Shown: positions 38,982 through 48,434 of the stretch, in pieces
Position numbering within the stretch: the stretch's first letter is position 1
How the letters are laid out: the number at the start of each line of letters is the position of its first letter
Assembly (NCBI RefSeq): GCF_041262565.1
Contig: NZ_JBGCCJ010000001.1
Coordinates: 3,286,001-3,350,000, forward strand
Origin: Leifsonia sp. EB41
GTDB lineage: Bacteria > Actinomycetota > Actinomycetes > Actinomycetales > Microbacteriaceae
Reading direction: 5' to 3'
DNA: 64,000 bases
The notes under the pieces: model-generated
Seen by the model: the letters and a program-made list of their open reading frames with translations, nothing else
What the model was told of the DNA's origin: nothing
The model's database searches: none
Position numbers and translations under genes: made by a program

Positions 38982-40616
38982 ATGCGCGAACCGGACCAGC
39001 GCGACTCCGGTGCAACCGACGGCACCGGGTCTGAATCGACGAACCCCCTGAACTCTGTTCTCCCCACCGGGGACTCCTCTGCGACGAGTGAGCCCGGCAC
39101 GGGAGCGACCCCTTCCGGCCGTCGCTCGGCCGGCGGGGCCGGTGCGGGAGCGGCGGTGTCCGGCGCCATCAGCGGCGCTGTCGCGGGCGTGATGTCCGCC
39201 ATCCGCACGCACCCGAAGGCCTGGATCGCCGCCGGCGCGACTGTCGCGTTCGTGCTCCTCGGCGCGGGCAGCGTGGCTCTCGGTGCGACGGTCGGGTCGG
39301 CGCCGGCCGGGGCCGCGGTCGCCGCGCCGCCGACCCATTCCGCGACTCGCACGCCCACCCCGACCCCGACTCCCACCGCCGACCCGGCGCGCCCCGTGCC
39401 CGCCGCGCAGCCGGCCGCGAGCCGCATCCGCACCTGCTCGGTGGCCTCCCTGGCCCAGGACGGCCGGCTCGGCAACCTGGAGGCCCAGGTCGTCAACGCC
39501 AAGACCGGCCAGGTGCTGTTCGACCGGAACGGCGGCACGCCGGGCCCGACCGCGTCCGTGCTCAAGACGCTGACCTCCGCCGCCGCCCTCGCGACGCTCG
39601 GCCCGGACTACCGCGTGCAGACCACGGTCGTCGCCGGCAGCGTGCCCGGCCAGGTCGTCATCGTCGGCGGCGGTGACGTGACCCTGTCGCGCCTCCCGGG
39701 CGGCCAGGGCGCCTTCTACACGAACGCGCCCTCCATCCAGGACCTCGCCACCCAGACCAAGCAGGCGCTCGGCGGCGCGCCCGTGACCTCGATCGTGGTG
39801 GACACGTCGCTGTTCGGCGGCCCACTGTGGCAGCCGAGTTGGGACGAGCACGAGGAGCGCGTCGTCGAGGGTTCGACGCCGTACATGTCCGCGCTGATGG
39901 TGGACGGCGACCGCAACGACCCCGGCGCTGTCGAGTCGCCGCGCAGCACCGACCCGGTCGGCCGCGCTGTGCAGTACTTCCAGCAGTACCTCGGCACGAA
40001 CGTCCCGGTGACCTCCGGCACCGCCCCCGCAGGCGCCCGCCAGCTCGCGGCGGTGCAGTCGCAGCCGGTGACCACGCTGATCGACCAGGCGATGACGTAC
40101 TCCGACAACACGATCATGGAGGAGCTCGCCAGGCTCGTCGCGATCAAGACCGGCGCAGGCAACACGTTCGCCGCCGAGAACGCGGGCGTGCTGGCCGGGC
40201 TGAAGGCCTACGGCATCGACACCACCGGCATCCACATCGCCGACGGCTCCGGGCTCAGCGCCGACAACGCCGTGCCGCCGTCGTACCTGACGCAACTCTT
40301 CGTCAAGGTGCTCAACCGGCAGAACGGGCTCGGCGTGGTCTACGACGGACTGCCGGTCGCCGGCCGGACCGGGACGCTCGGGCCGGGCTACAGCCGGTTC
40401 ACCGGGGCGAGCTCGATCGCGGACGGTTCCGTGCACGCCAAGACCGGCTGGATCAACAACGGCTACACGCTCTCCGGCATCATCGACGCGGCAGACGGAT
40501 CGCAACTCACGTTCGCTGTGTACGCGCTCGGCCCGGTGAGCGACAATGCCAAGCAGGCGATCGACACGCTGACGACCGGCTTCTACAAATGTGGGGACAA
40601 CCTCACCAACGGCTGA
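38982..40616 (+). CDS. dacB: D-alanyl-D-alanine carboxypeptidase/endopeptidase (S13, DacB/PBP4 type)
   Basis: The 544-residue protein has a hydrophilic Gly/Ser/Thr-rich cytoplasmic N terminus, a membrane anchor near 85-110 (AWIAAGATVAFVLLGAGSVAL), a Thr-Pro linker (TPTPTPTPTADP), then the S13 domain. Active-site motifs are SVLK (SxxK), YSDN (SxN) and HAKTG (KTG). It trims or opens peptidoglycan stem peptides. TACTAT (38970-38975) lies exactly 6 nt before the ATG with no SD, a leaderless pattern. pncA follows after 31 bp. Confidence 0.9.
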   Translation: MREPDQRDSGATDGTGSESTNPLNSVLPTGDSSATSEPGTGATPSGRRSAGGAGAGAAVSGAISGAVAGVMSAIRTHPKAWIAAGATVAFVLLGAGSVALGATVGSAPAGAAVAAPPTHSATRTPTPTPTPTADPARPVPAAQPAASRIRTCSVASLAQDGRLGNLEAQVVNAKTGQVLFDRNGGTPGPTASVLKTLTSAAALATLGPDYRVQTTVVAGSVPGQVVIVGGGDVTLSRLPGGQGAFYTNAPSIQDLATQTKQALGGAPVTSIVVDTSLFGGPLWQPSWDEHEERVVEGSTPYMSALMVDGDRNDPGAVESPRSTDPVGRAVQYFQQYLGTNVPVTSGTAPAGARQLAAVQSQPVTTLIDQAMTYSDNTIMEELARLVAIKTGAGNTFAAENAGVLAGLKAYGIDTTGIHIADGSGLSADNAVPPSYLTQLFVKVLNRQNGLGVVYDGLPVAGRTGTLGPGYSRFTGASSIADGSVHAKTGWINNGYTLSGIIDAADGSQLTFAVYALGPVSDNAKQAIDTLTTGFYKCGDNLTNG

Positions 40617-40647
40617 GCCGGGCGTCGGCCGAGCAGGGGAGGCGGCG

Positions 40648-41229
40648 ATGGGCAAGGCGCTGTTCATCATCGATGTGCAGAACGACTTCACCGAGGGGGG
40701 AGCGCTCGGCGTGGACGGGGGAGCGGCGGTGGCGGCGGCCATCACCGAGCACCTCCGTGCGCACGCCGACGAGTACGCGATCATCCTCGCGAGCCGCGAC
40801 TGGCACGACCGCGACAACGACAACGGCGGACACTTCGCGACCGACGCCGAGCCGGACTTCGTGAACACCTGGCCCGCGCACTGCGTCGCCGGCACGGACG
40901 GTGCGGAGTACCATCCCGCGTTCGACACGTCCCGCGTCGGCTACCACATCCGCAAGGGGCAGGGCGTCCCGGCGTACTCGATCTTCGAGGGGCGCACCGA
41001 CGCCGGCTCGACGGTCCACAACCTCCTGGACGAGCACGGGATCGACACGGTCGACGTGGTCGGGATCGCGACCGACTACTGCGTGCGGGCGTCCGCGCTG
41101 GACGCGCTGAGCCACGGCCAGCGGGTGCGCGTGCTCACCGAGCTGGTGGCGGGGGTCGCGGCGGAGTCGTCGGAGGCGGCTCTGGCGGAGCTGGCGCACG
41201 CGGGGGCGGAAATCGTCGTCACCGCGTGA
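40648..41229 (+). CDS. pncA: Nicotinamidase/pyrazinamidase
   Basis: Hydrolyses nicotinamide to nicotinic acid in NAD salvage and would activate pyrazinamide. The 193-residue protein has the catalytic triad regions LFIIDVQNDF (Asp), HIRKGQG (Lys) and GIATDYCVRASALDA (Cys), plus SRDWHD and the metal-site His in GGHFA and WPAHC. The ATG at 40648 follows GGGGAGG. A hairpin ends the gene. Confidence 0.93.
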   Translation: MGKALFIIDVQNDFTEGGALGVDGGAAVAAAITEHLRAHADEYAIILASRDWHDRDNDNGGHFATDAEPDFVNTWPAHCVAGTDGAEYHPAFDTSRVGYHIRKGQGVPAYSIFEGRTDAGSTVHNLLDEHGIDTVDVVGIATDYCVRASALDALSHGQRVRVLTELVAGVAAESSEAALAELAHAGAEIVVTA

Positions 41230-41230
41230 G

Positions 41231-41255
41231 CACCCGGTCTTGTCATTCCCGGGTG
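41231..41255 (+). terminator. pncA terminator hairpin
   Basis: CACCCGG (41231-41237) pairs with CCGGGTG (41249-41255) across an 11-base loop, directly after the stop codon. Confidence 0.5.
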
Positions 41256-41277
41256 GCGCGATCCTTTTCATGCGCGC

Positions 41278-41307
41278 TAGGCTGATTACTAACCAGGCTA
41301 GCTAATC
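41278..41307. promoter_or_regulatory. Possible operator/promoter of the MMPL gene
   Basis: Overlapping signals lie here: inverted repeat GATTA (41284-41288) with TAATC (41303-41307), and AGGCT repeated at 41279 and 41295. The AT content is higher than around it. A regulator site is plausible but weakly supported. Confidence 0.3.
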
Positions 41308-41320
41308 CGGAGGCGCGCAG

Positions 41321-43504
41321 ATGAAGACCCGATCCGACTGGACTCCGGCTCGCTGGCTGCGCATCGTGCTGCCGACCGTCGTCATCGTGATCTGGTTCAT
41401 CGCCGGGAGCCTCGGCGGCCCCACCTTCGGCAAGCTCTCCGGGGTGTCCAGCAACGACCAGGCCGCGTTCCTCCCGGCCAGCGCCGAGTCGACCGCGGTG
41501 CAGGACTGGCAGAAGCGCTTCACCGACTCGCAGGCGGTGCCCGCGATCGTGGTCATCCAGTCCGGGTCGACCATCCCGCAGAGCGACCTCGCCTCGTTCG
41601 CCGCCATCGGCGCGAAGCTCGGCGACGTGCCGGGCGTGCAGACTCCGGAATCCGGCCAGACCACGAGCGTCGCCGGTCCCATCCCCTCGCAGGACGGCAG
41701 GGCGGTCGAGTTCATCGTCCCGGTCGCCGACACGAACAACGTGAAGACGGTGGTCGCCGACCTGCGCAGCGTCCTGAAGAGCGAACTGCCCTCCGGGACG
41801 CAGGGCTGGGTCACCGGACCCGCCGGGCTGACCGCCGACCTGGTCAACGCGTTCGGCGGCATCGACGGCATCCTGCTGCTGGTGGCCGTCGGCGCCGTGT
41901 TCGTGATCCTGCTACTGGTGTACCGGGCGCTGCTGCTGCCGGTCCTGGTGCTGCTCACCTCGGTGTTCGCGCTGTGCGCGGCGATCCTCGTGGTCTATCT
42001 CTTCGCGCTCTGGGGCTGGATCAAGCTCAGCGGCCAGAGCCAGGGCATCCTCTCCATCCTGGTGATCGGCGCTGCGACCGACTACTCGCTGCTGCTCGTC
42101 GCCCGCTACCGGGAGGCGCTGGAGCACGACGAATCGCGCTGGACGGCGATCGTGACGGCGTGGCGGGCCGCGTTCGAGCCGATCCTGGCCTCCGGCGCCA
42201 CGGTCATCCTCGCCCTGCTCTGCCTGCTGTTCTCCGACCTCAACTCGAACAAGAGCCTCGGCCCGATCGCCGCGATCGGGATCGTGTTCTCGCTGCTGTC
42301 GGCGCTCACGCTGCTGCCGACCCTGCTCGCGGTGTTCGGGCGGGCGGCGTTCTGGCCGTTCCGGCCGAAGTACGCGGGCGGCGAGCACGCGCACGACCAC
42401 AAGCACGAGGGGACCGAGCGCGTGGCCGGGCTGGAGGGCATCCGCGGCGTCTGGCGGCGCGTCGGTCTGCTCATCGCGCACCGGCCGCGCCTGACCTGGA
42501 TCGTGTCGTTCGTGGTCCTCGTGGCGTGTGCGTTCGGGCTGACCCAGCTCAAGGCGAACGGCGTGGAGCAGACCGCGCTGGTGCTCACCCAGTCGGACGC
42601 CGTCGACGGCCAGAAGGTGCTCGCGAAGCACTTCGACGCCGGGTCGGGCGCGCCGGTGGTGATCGTGGCGAAGGAGGCCGACGGGGATGCCGTGCTCGCC
42701 GCCACGAAGAAGAATGACGGCATCTCAGCCGCGACCCTGTACGCCGGAAACGTGCGGCCGACCCAGCCGGGCCAGAGCGCGCCGCCGCCGGTCGTGAAGG
42801 ACGGCCGGGTCCTCATCCAGGCGACCCTGAAGGCGCAGCCCGACTCCGCCGCGGCCGAGCAGGTGGTCCGCGACCTGCGCCGCGACCTCCCGTCGGCGGG
42901 ATCCGGCGTGCTCGTCGGCGGCGTCACGGCGATCGCCCTCGACACCAACGACACGGCGCAGCGGGACCTGCTGCGGATCATCCCGATCGTGCTGCTGGTG
43001 ATCCTGCTGGTGCTGATGCTGCTGCTCCGGTCGATCCTCGCGCCGGTGCTGCTGATCGGCAGTGTCGTGCTGTCATACGCGGCGGCGCTCGGCGTCTCCG
43101 CGCTGGTGTTCGACCACCTGTTCCGCTTCCCGGGCGCCGACGCGAGCGTGCCGCTGTTCGGGTTCGTGTTCCTGGTCGCGCTCGGGGTGGACTACAACAT
43201 CTTCCTGATGACGCGCGTGCGGGAGGAGTCGCTGCGGCTCGGCACCCGTCCCGGAATCCTGCGCGGGCTCGGGATGACCGGCAGCGTCATCACGTCGGCG
43301 GGAGTGGTGCTGGCAGCGACGTTCGCGGCCCTCGCGGTCATCCCGATCCTGTTCCTGGTGCAGATCGCGTTCATCGTCGCGTTCGGGGTGCTGCTCGACA
43401 CCGTGCTGGTGCGTTCGCTGCTCGTGCCCGCGGTGTCCTACGACGTGGGTCGCGCGATCTGGTGGCCGTCGAAGCTGTGGCGGGCGCCCCGGCAGTCTGT
43501 ATAG
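41321..43504 (+). CDS. MMPL-family (RND) membrane transporter
   Basis: The 727-residue protein has 11-12 membrane helices in two halves, each with an extracytoplasmic loop of about 150 residues after the first helix. Characteristic stretches are GAATDYSLLLVARYREAL in the first half and VALGVDYNIFLMTRVREESL in the second, where the Asp-Tyr pairs carry the proton relay of MmpL/RND transporters. A His-rich cytoplasmic linker (GGEHAHDHKHEGTE) joins the halves. The substrate is unknown; lipids or drugs are usual. GGAGG is the SD. Confidence 0.9.
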   Translation: MKTRSDWTPARWLRIVLPTVVIVIWFIAGSLGGPTFGKLSGVSSNDQAAFLPASAESTAVQDWQKRFTDSQAVPAIVVIQSGSTIPQSDLASFAAIGAKLGDVPGVQTPESGQTTSVAGPIPSQDGRAVEFIVPVADTNNVKTVVADLRSVLKSELPSGTQGWVTGPAGLTADLVNAFGGIDGILLLVAVGAVFVILLLVYRALLLPVLVLLTSVFALCAAILVVYLFALWGWIKLSGQSQGILSILVIGAATDYSLLLVARYREALEHDESRWTAIVTAWRAAFEPILASGATVILALLCLLFSDLNSNKSLGPIAAIGIVFSLLSALTLLPTLLAVFGRAAFWPFRPKYAGGEHAHDHKHEGTERVAGLEGIRGVWRRVGLLIAHRPRLTWIVSFVVLVACAFGLTQLKANGVEQTALVLTQSDAVDGQKVLAKHFDAGSGAPVVIVAKEADGDAVLAATKKNDGISAATLYAGNVRPTQPGQSAPPPVVKDGRVLIQATLKAQPDSAAAEQVVRDLRRDLPSAGSGVLVGGVTAIALDTNDTAQRDLLRIIPIVLLVILLVLMLLLRSILAPVLLIGSVVLSYAAALGVSALVFDHLFRFPGADASVPLFGFVFLVALGVDYNIFLMTRVREESLRLGTRPGILRGLGMTGSVITSAGVVLAATFAALAVIPILFLVQIAFIVAFGVLLDTVLVRSLLVPAVSYDVGRAIWWPSKLWRAPRQSV

Positions 43505-43597
43505 CGGGAGGCGGGCGACCGCTGCTCGGATGAGCAGGATGCGCGCCCCGCCGCTGTTGCATTGCCGCCTCCGCGACGGTCGGTCAGAGTGGCCTGC

Positions 43598-44386
43598 ATG
43601 ACCCCCACGATCCTCGAGCCGACTCTCGGCGCGTCGATCGGCGGACCGGGCGCCGACGTCGCCGCACTGCTCCGCCGGCTGTACCGGACCCTGGCGACCG
43701 TCCGGCGCCTCGATCGCGAAGCCGTCGCCCTGTGCGGCCACGGCGTCCTCCCCGGCTACGTCGACTCCCGCGGCCGGGAGGCGGTGCAGGTGGGCGCGGC
43801 GCTCGCGCTGCAGACCTCCCGCGACCGGGCTTTCCCGACCGCCCACGAGCCGGGGATGTCGATCGCCCTCGGCGCCGACCCCGCTGCCGTGCTGCGCTCT
43901 CTGCGCGCCGCGGACGCCGTCGAAGGGCCGGTGACCCACGCCGTCGGCTGGGCGCTCTGCGCGAAGCTCGACCGCACGGGAGGGTGCGCCCTCATCCCGC
44001 TCGGCTCCGGCGCCGGATCCGCGGCGGAGCTGCGCACCGCGGTGACGACCGCGCGAGCCTCCACCCTGCCCGTTGTCTTCCTGTCCAGCTCGGGCCGCAC
44101 CGAGGGGGCAGGGATGCCCGTGCTCCTGGTCGACGGCGCCGACGCGCTCGCGGTCCACGACGCCACCGTGAAGGCGCTGGACCTCGCCAGGTCCGGTGCG
44201 GGCCCTGTCCTGATCGACGCTGTGCTGCCCGGTCCGTCCGCGTGGCCCGCGCGCGACCCTCTCGTGGTCTGCGAGCAGCGCCTGCGCGCGACGCGGACGG
44301 TGGACGACGGCTACTTCGCCGAAGTCGCCGACACCGCTGATTCGCTCGCCGACCGGCTGCGCGCCCGGCTCACCGTCGGAGCCTGA
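43598..44386 (+). CDS. Degenerate E1-alpha-like (2-oxoacid dehydrogenase) protein
   Basis: The 262-residue protein follows the fold pattern of thiamine-diphosphate E1-alpha subunits: LYRTLATVRRLDREAVALCGHGVLPGYVDS, then REAVQVGAALALQTSRDRAFPTAHEPG, then a core ending LPVVFLSSSG. The ThDP/Mg motif GDG-x(n)-N is broken: residues 136-138 read GSG, and the expected Asn-rich end reads SSS. The C-terminal third of a normal subunit (about 350-400 residues) is also missing. No E1-beta or E2 gene is adjacent. It is either a pseudoenzyme with a new role or an eroded paralogue. Confidence 0.6.
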   Translation: MTPTILEPTLGASIGGPGADVAALLRRLYRTLATVRRLDREAVALCGHGVLPGYVDSRGREAVQVGAALALQTSRDRAFPTAHEPGMSIALGADPAAVLRSLRAADAVEGPVTHAVGWALCAKLDRTGGCALIPLGSGAGSAAELRTAVTTARASTLPVVFLSSSGRTEGAGMPVLLVDGADALAVHDATVKALDLARSGAGPVLIDAVLPGPSAWPARDPLVVCEQRLRATRTVDDGYFAEVADTADSLADRLRARLTVGA

Positions 44387-44415
44387 ACCCGGCCGCGATC
44401 GGCGAGGATGGGACC

Positions 44416-45141
44416 ATGCGCATCCACGTCGAACGCCATCCCGGGGTCGACCCCGTCCTGCTGGTCCACGGCTTCGCCACCACCGGCGCGCTCACCTGGG
44501 AGTCCACCGGCTGGGTCGCCGCGCTCGCGGAGGCGGGCCGCGGCGCGATCGTCCCCGACCTGCGCGGCCACGGCGCGTCCGACGCACCGCACGACCCGGC
44601 GGCCTACTCGCCCGATCTGCTCGCGGAGGACCTGCTGACCGTGCTGGACGAGCAGGGCCTCGACCGCGTCGACGTCATCGGCTACTCGATGGGGAGCTGG
44701 GTGGCCCTGGCCCTCGTCGGCCTGGCGCCGGAGCGCGTCCGACGTCTCGTGGTCGGCGGCGTCGGCACGGTCGAGCAGTTCGCCCACTGGGGCGTGGAGG
44801 CCGTGCGGCAGGCGATCCTGGACGGCGCGGACACGCTGCCGGCCGACAACCCGCTGGCGCCCCTCCTGGCCTCCCTGCGCGAGGCCCCCGGCGTCGACCG
44901 CGAGGCGCTCGCCGCGTGCGCGACGGGGATGGCGCAGCATCCGCTGCCGCTCGCCTCGACCGTTCCGACCCTCGTGGTCGCGGGTGACGCCGACCCGGTC
45001 GCCGGGGACGCGGACGAGGCGGCCCGGCTGCTCGGCGCCGAGCTGGTGCTGCTGCCGCGCCGCAACCACATCACCGCCCTCAGCGCCCGCGCCTTCAAGC
45101 AGGCTGCCATTCCCTTCCTGGGAGCTTCGGTCAGCCTGTAG
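44416..45141 (+). CDS. Alpha/beta hydrolase
   Basis: The 241-residue protein shows LLVHGFATTGA (oxyanion loop), VPDLRGHGASDAP, the nucleophile elbow GYSMGSW and a catalytic acid in VVAGDADPVAGD; the His is likely in PRRNHITAL. There is no signal peptide, so it is cytoplasmic. It starts 29 bp after the E1-like gene and is probably in its operon. The substrate is not predictable. Confidence 0.8.
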   Translation: MRIHVERHPGVDPVLLVHGFATTGALTWESTGWVAALAEAGRGAIVPDLRGHGASDAPHDPAAYSPDLLAEDLLTVLDEQGLDRVDVIGYSMGSWVALALVGLAPERVRRLVVGGVGTVEQFAHWGVEAVRQAILDGADTLPADNPLAPLLASLREAPGVDREALAACATGMAQHPLPLASTVPTLVVAGDADPVAGDADEAARLLGAELVLLPRRNHITALSARAFKQAAIPFLGASVSL

Positions 45142-45192
45142 GAGACGCGGCCGGCGGGTCGTACGATGTGCGAGGAGCGAAGGAGTGCCCGC

Positions 45193-45654
45193 ATGATCGA
45201 CAGGCTGGATGCCGACCTCATCGCGCTGCTCACGGAGGAGCCCAGGCTGGGCGTGTTCGAGGCCTCGAGGAGGCTCGGCGTCGCGCGCGGCACCGTGCAG
45301 GCCCGGCTCGACCGGCTGCAGCGCACGGGGGTGATCAAGGACTTCGCGCCGACGATCGACAGCCTCCGGCTCGGCTTCCCTGTCACGGCGTTCATCACCG
45401 CGGAGATCGCCCAGAGCGACCTCTCCGTCATCGACCACCTGCGGGGCATCCCCGAGGTCCTGGAGGTGCACACGGTCACCGGCGCCGGGGACCTGCTGAT
45501 CCGGGTCGTCGCGCGCTCGAACGCCGACCTGCAGCGGGTGATCAGCGGCATCCTCAGCGAGCCGGGCATCAGCCGCACTTCCACGGTGATCGCCCTGGAG
45601 ACCACGATCGAGCAGCGCAGCGTGCCGCTGGTGGAGTCCGCGGTGGAGGACTGA
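45193..45654 (+). CDS. Lrp/AsnC-family transcriptional regulator
   Basis: The 153-residue protein has an N-terminal winged helix (LDADLIALLTEEPRLGVFEASRRLGVARGTVQARLDRL in outline) and a C-terminal RAM/ACT-like effector domain (VTAFITAEIAQSDL, VLEVHTVTGAGDLLIRVVAR). ATG at 45193 follows GAAGGAG. It immediately precedes gabD and likely controls the catabolic cluster in response to an amino acid or its metabolite. Confidence 0.9.
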   Translation: MIDRLDADLIALLTEEPRLGVFEASRRLGVARGTVQARLDRLQRTGVIKDFAPTIDSLRLGFPVTAFITAEIAQSDLSVIDHLRGIPEVLEVHTVTGAGDLLIRVVARSNADLQRVISGILSEPGISRTSTVIALETTIEQRSVPLVESAVED

Positions 45655-45706
45655 GCGCATCCCGGACGCGGACACCGGACGACACGACACGAGACGAGGA
45701 GTGACG

Positions 45707-47170
45707 ATGGACGAGAAGACCCTGCTGGAGCGCGTGCCCGACCGCCTGTTCATCGGCGGCGAGTGGCTGCCGGGAGCGAACGGCACCCTGAAGGTCTACG
45801 ACCCGGCGACCGGCGACCTCATCCGCGAGATCGCGGACGCGTCGGTGGAGGACGGCACGCGCGCACTCGACGCCGCGGTCGCCGCGGCCGACGCGTGGGC
45901 GGCCACCCCGCCACGCGCCCGCGGCGAGATCCTGCGCCGCGCGTTCGACCTCCTGCAGGAGCGCCGGGAGGAGTTCGCCCTCCTGATGACGCTGGAGATG
46001 GGCAAGCCGCTCGCGGAGTCCAACGGGGAGGTCAGCTACGGCGGCGAGTTCCTGCGCTGGTTCTCCGAGGAGGCCGTGCGCATCGCCGGCCGCTACGGGA
46101 CCAACCCCGAGGGTACGGGCCGCATGATCGTGTCGCAGCACCCGGTGGGGCCGTGCTTCCTGATCACGCCGTGGAACTTCCCGCTCGCGATGGCGACCAG
46201 GAAGATCGCGCCGGCGCTCGCCGCGGGTTGCACCGTCGTCGTGAAGCCGGCGGAGCTCACCCCGCTCACGACGCTGTACTTCGCCCGCCTGCTGGAGGAC
46301 GCCGGCCTCCCCGCCGGCGTGCTCAACGTGATCACGACCTCCACCTCCGGGAAGGTCTCCGCACCGATCATCGCCGACCCGCGCCTGCGCAAGCTGTCGT
46401 TCACCGGCTCCACCGAGGTCGGCCGCAAGCTCTTGCAGCAGGCGTCGGAGAACGTCCTGCGCACCTCGATGGAGCTCGGCGGCAACGCCCCGTTCGTGGT
46501 GTTCGACGACGCCGACCTCGACCGGGCGGTGGACGGCGCGATGCTCGCGAAGTTCCGCAACATCGGGGAGGCCTGCACGGCCGCCAACCGGTTCATCGTG
46601 CACGAGGACGTCGCCGACGAGTTCGCCCGCCGGGTCGCCGAGCGGGTGAAGGCGATGAAGATCGGCCGCGGCACCGAGGACGGCGTGACGATCGGCCCGC
46701 TCATCAACGCGGACGCCGTCGACAAGGCCGCCGAGCTCCTGGAGGACGCGGTCTCGCGCGGCGCGCTGGTGCTCGCGGGCGGGTCGCGGGTCTCCGGCCC
46801 CGGCACGTTCTTCGAGCCCACCGTCGTCACGGACGTCCGGGCGGGCAGCGAGATCCTGAGGCAGGAGATCTTCGGCCCCGTGCTGTCGATCGTGCGCTTC
46901 CGCGACGAGGACGAGGCGGTGCGGATCGCCAACGACACCGAGTTCGGGCTGGTGTCGTACGTGTTCACGAAGGACCTCGCGCGCGGCCAGCGGATGATCG
47001 ACCGGCTGCAGACCGGCATGATGGGGCTCAACGTGGGCGTCGTCTCCAATGCCGCTGCGCCGTTCGGCGGTGTGAAGCAGTCGGGGCTGGGGCGCGAGGG
47101 AGGCCTGGAGGGCATCCACGAGTACCTCAGCACCAAGTACACCCTGACGCCGGACCCGTTCAGCGTCTGA
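45707..47170 (+). CDS. gabD: Succinate-semialdehyde dehydrogenase type aldehyde dehydrogenase
   Basis: The 487-residue NAD(P)-dependent aldehyde dehydrogenase has [32 protein letters not shown], catalytic Glu in [16 protein letters not shown], and catalytic C290 in [12 protein letters not shown]. The GEACTAANR and [14 protein letters not shown] stretches are closest to GabD of 4-aminobutyrate use. The ATG at 45707 has GAGGAG six bases before it. Thiolase and dehydrogenase genes follow, so the cluster may break down an amino acid or branched acid and not only GABA. Confidence 0.85.
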   Translation: MDEKTLLERVPDRLFIGGEWLPGANGTLKVYDPATGDLIREIADASVEDGTRALDAAVAAADAWAATPPRARGEILRRAFDLLQERREEFALLMTLEMGKPLAESNGEVSYGGEFLRWFSEEAVRIAGRYGTNPEGTGRMIVSQHPVGPCFLITPWNFPLAMATRKIAPALAAGCTVVVKPAELTPLTTLYFARLLEDAGLPAGVLNVITTSTSGKVSAPIIADPRLRKLSFTGSTEVGRKLLQQASENVLRTSMELGGNAPFVVFDDADLDRAVDGAMLAKFRNIGEACTAANRFIVHEDVADEFARRVAERVKAMKIGRGTEDGVTIGPLINADAVDKAAELLEDAVSRGALVLAGGSRVSGPGTFFEPTVVTDVRAGSEILRQEIFGPVLSIVRFRDEDEAVRIANDTEFGLVSYVFTKDLARGQRMIDRLQTGMMGLNVGVVSNAAAPFGGVKQSGLGREGGLEGIHEYLSTKYTLTPDPFSV

Positions 47171-47220
47171 CCCGTCCCCATTCGAGCAGAGTCCACCACC
47201 GAGCCGAGGAGCGCACCATC

Positions 47221-48405
47221 ATGGCCACCGAAGCCGTCATCGTCGACGTCGTCCGCACGCCCTCCGGGCGCGGCAAACCGGGCGGCGAGCTGTCCGACCT
47301 CCACCCGGCCGACCTGCTCGCCGGGGTCCTGGCCGAGCTGGTGCACCGCAACGGCCTCGACCCGGCTCTCGTCGACGATGTGATCGCCGGCTGCGTGACG
47401 CAGTCGGGGGAGCAGGCCGGGAACATCGCGCGCACGGCCCTCCTGAGCGCCGGTTTCCCGGAGAGCGTGCCGGGGGTCACGATCGACCGCCAGTGCGGCT
47501 CCAGCCAGCAGGCCGCGGCGTTCGCCGCGCAGGGCGTGATCGCGGGCGCCTACGACATCGTGATCGCCTGCGGCGTGGAGTCGATGAGCAGGTCGCCGAT
47601 GGGATCCAACCTCGGCGGCGCGTCCCTCGGCGGCGAGCTGCTGCACGCGCGCTACCCGGAGGGACTGGTGAATCAGGGCGTCTCGGCGGAGCTGATCGCC
47701 GAGCGCTGGAGGTTCCCCCGGGAGGAGCTCGACGCGTTCGCCGCCGAGTCGCACCGGCGCGCGGCGGAGGCGGCGGCCTCCGGCGCGTTCGACAGCGAGC
47801 TGGTGCCCGTGCCGACGCCGGACAGCGGGAGCGTGACGGCGGACGAGACTATCCGGCCGGGGACGACCGCCGAGAAGCTGGCGGCGCTGTCGCCGTCGTT
47901 CCGCACCGACCGGCTCGCCGCGCGATTCCCGCAGCTCGACTGGCGGATCACGCCGGGCAACTCGTCGCCGCTGACCGACGGCGCCTCCGCCGCCCTGATC
48001 ATGAGCGCGGAGGCCGCCGCGCGGCTGGGGCTGCGGCCGCGGGCACGCTTCCACTCGTTCGCCGTGGCCGGAAGCGACCCCCTGTTCATGCTCACCGGCA
48101 TCCTCCCGGCGACCCGCAAACTCCTCGACCGGAGCGGTGTGAAGCTGGAGGACATCGCCGCCTACGAGGTCAACGAGGCGTTCGCGCCGGTGCCGTTGCT
48201 CTGGCTGCGCGAGTTCGACGCCGACCCGGCGCGGATGAACCCGCGCGGCGGCGCGATCGCGCTGGGCCACGCACTCGGCTCGTCCGGGACGCGTCTGCTC
48301 GGCACCCTCCTCAACGAGCTGGAGGCCTCCGGTGGCCGCTTCGGCCTCCAGACCATGTGCGAGGGCGGCGGCACCGCCAACGCCACCCTCATCGAACGCC
48401 TGTAG
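47221..48405 (+). CDS. Acetyl-CoA acyltransferase (thiolase)
   Basis: The 394-residue thiolase has the nucleophile C92 in [16 protein letters not shown], the activating His in [19 protein letters not shown] and the second Cys in [10 protein letters not shown]. It cleaves or condenses acyl-CoA; the QCGSSQQA form is commonest in degradative enzymes (FadA-like). ATG at 47221 follows a GAGGAG about 15 bases upstream. It lies between gabD and a short-chain dehydrogenase that could supply the 3-ketoacyl-CoA. Confidence 0.88.
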   Translation: MATEAVIVDVVRTPSGRGKPGGELSDLHPADLLAGVLAELVHRNGLDPALVDDVIAGCVTQSGEQAGNIARTALLSAGFPESVPGVTIDRQCGSSQQAAAFAAQGVIAGAYDIVIACGVESMSRSPMGSNLGGASLGGELLHARYPEGLVNQGVSAELIAERWRFPREELDAFAAESHRRAAEAAASGAFDSELVPVPTPDSGSVTADETIRPGTTAEKLAALSPSFRTDRLAARFPQLDWRITPGNSSPLTDGASAALIMSAEAAARLGLRPRARFHSFAVAGSDPLFMLTGILPATRKLLDRSGVKLEDIAAYEVNEAFAPVPLLWLREFDADPARMNPRGGAIALGHALGSSGTRLLGTLLNELEASGGRFGLQTMCEGGGTANATLIERL

Positions 48406-48434
48406 CCACCCACCTCCCCTCGAAAGGACCCACC

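Noticed and set aside
36129-40928. A 1599-codon open frame on the minus strand opposite dacB and the secreted propeller protein
   Set aside because: It is the antisense frame of well-supported plus-strand genes in GC-rich DNA; its translation is Arg/Gly/Ala rich with no domain, and it crosses tRNA-Thr.
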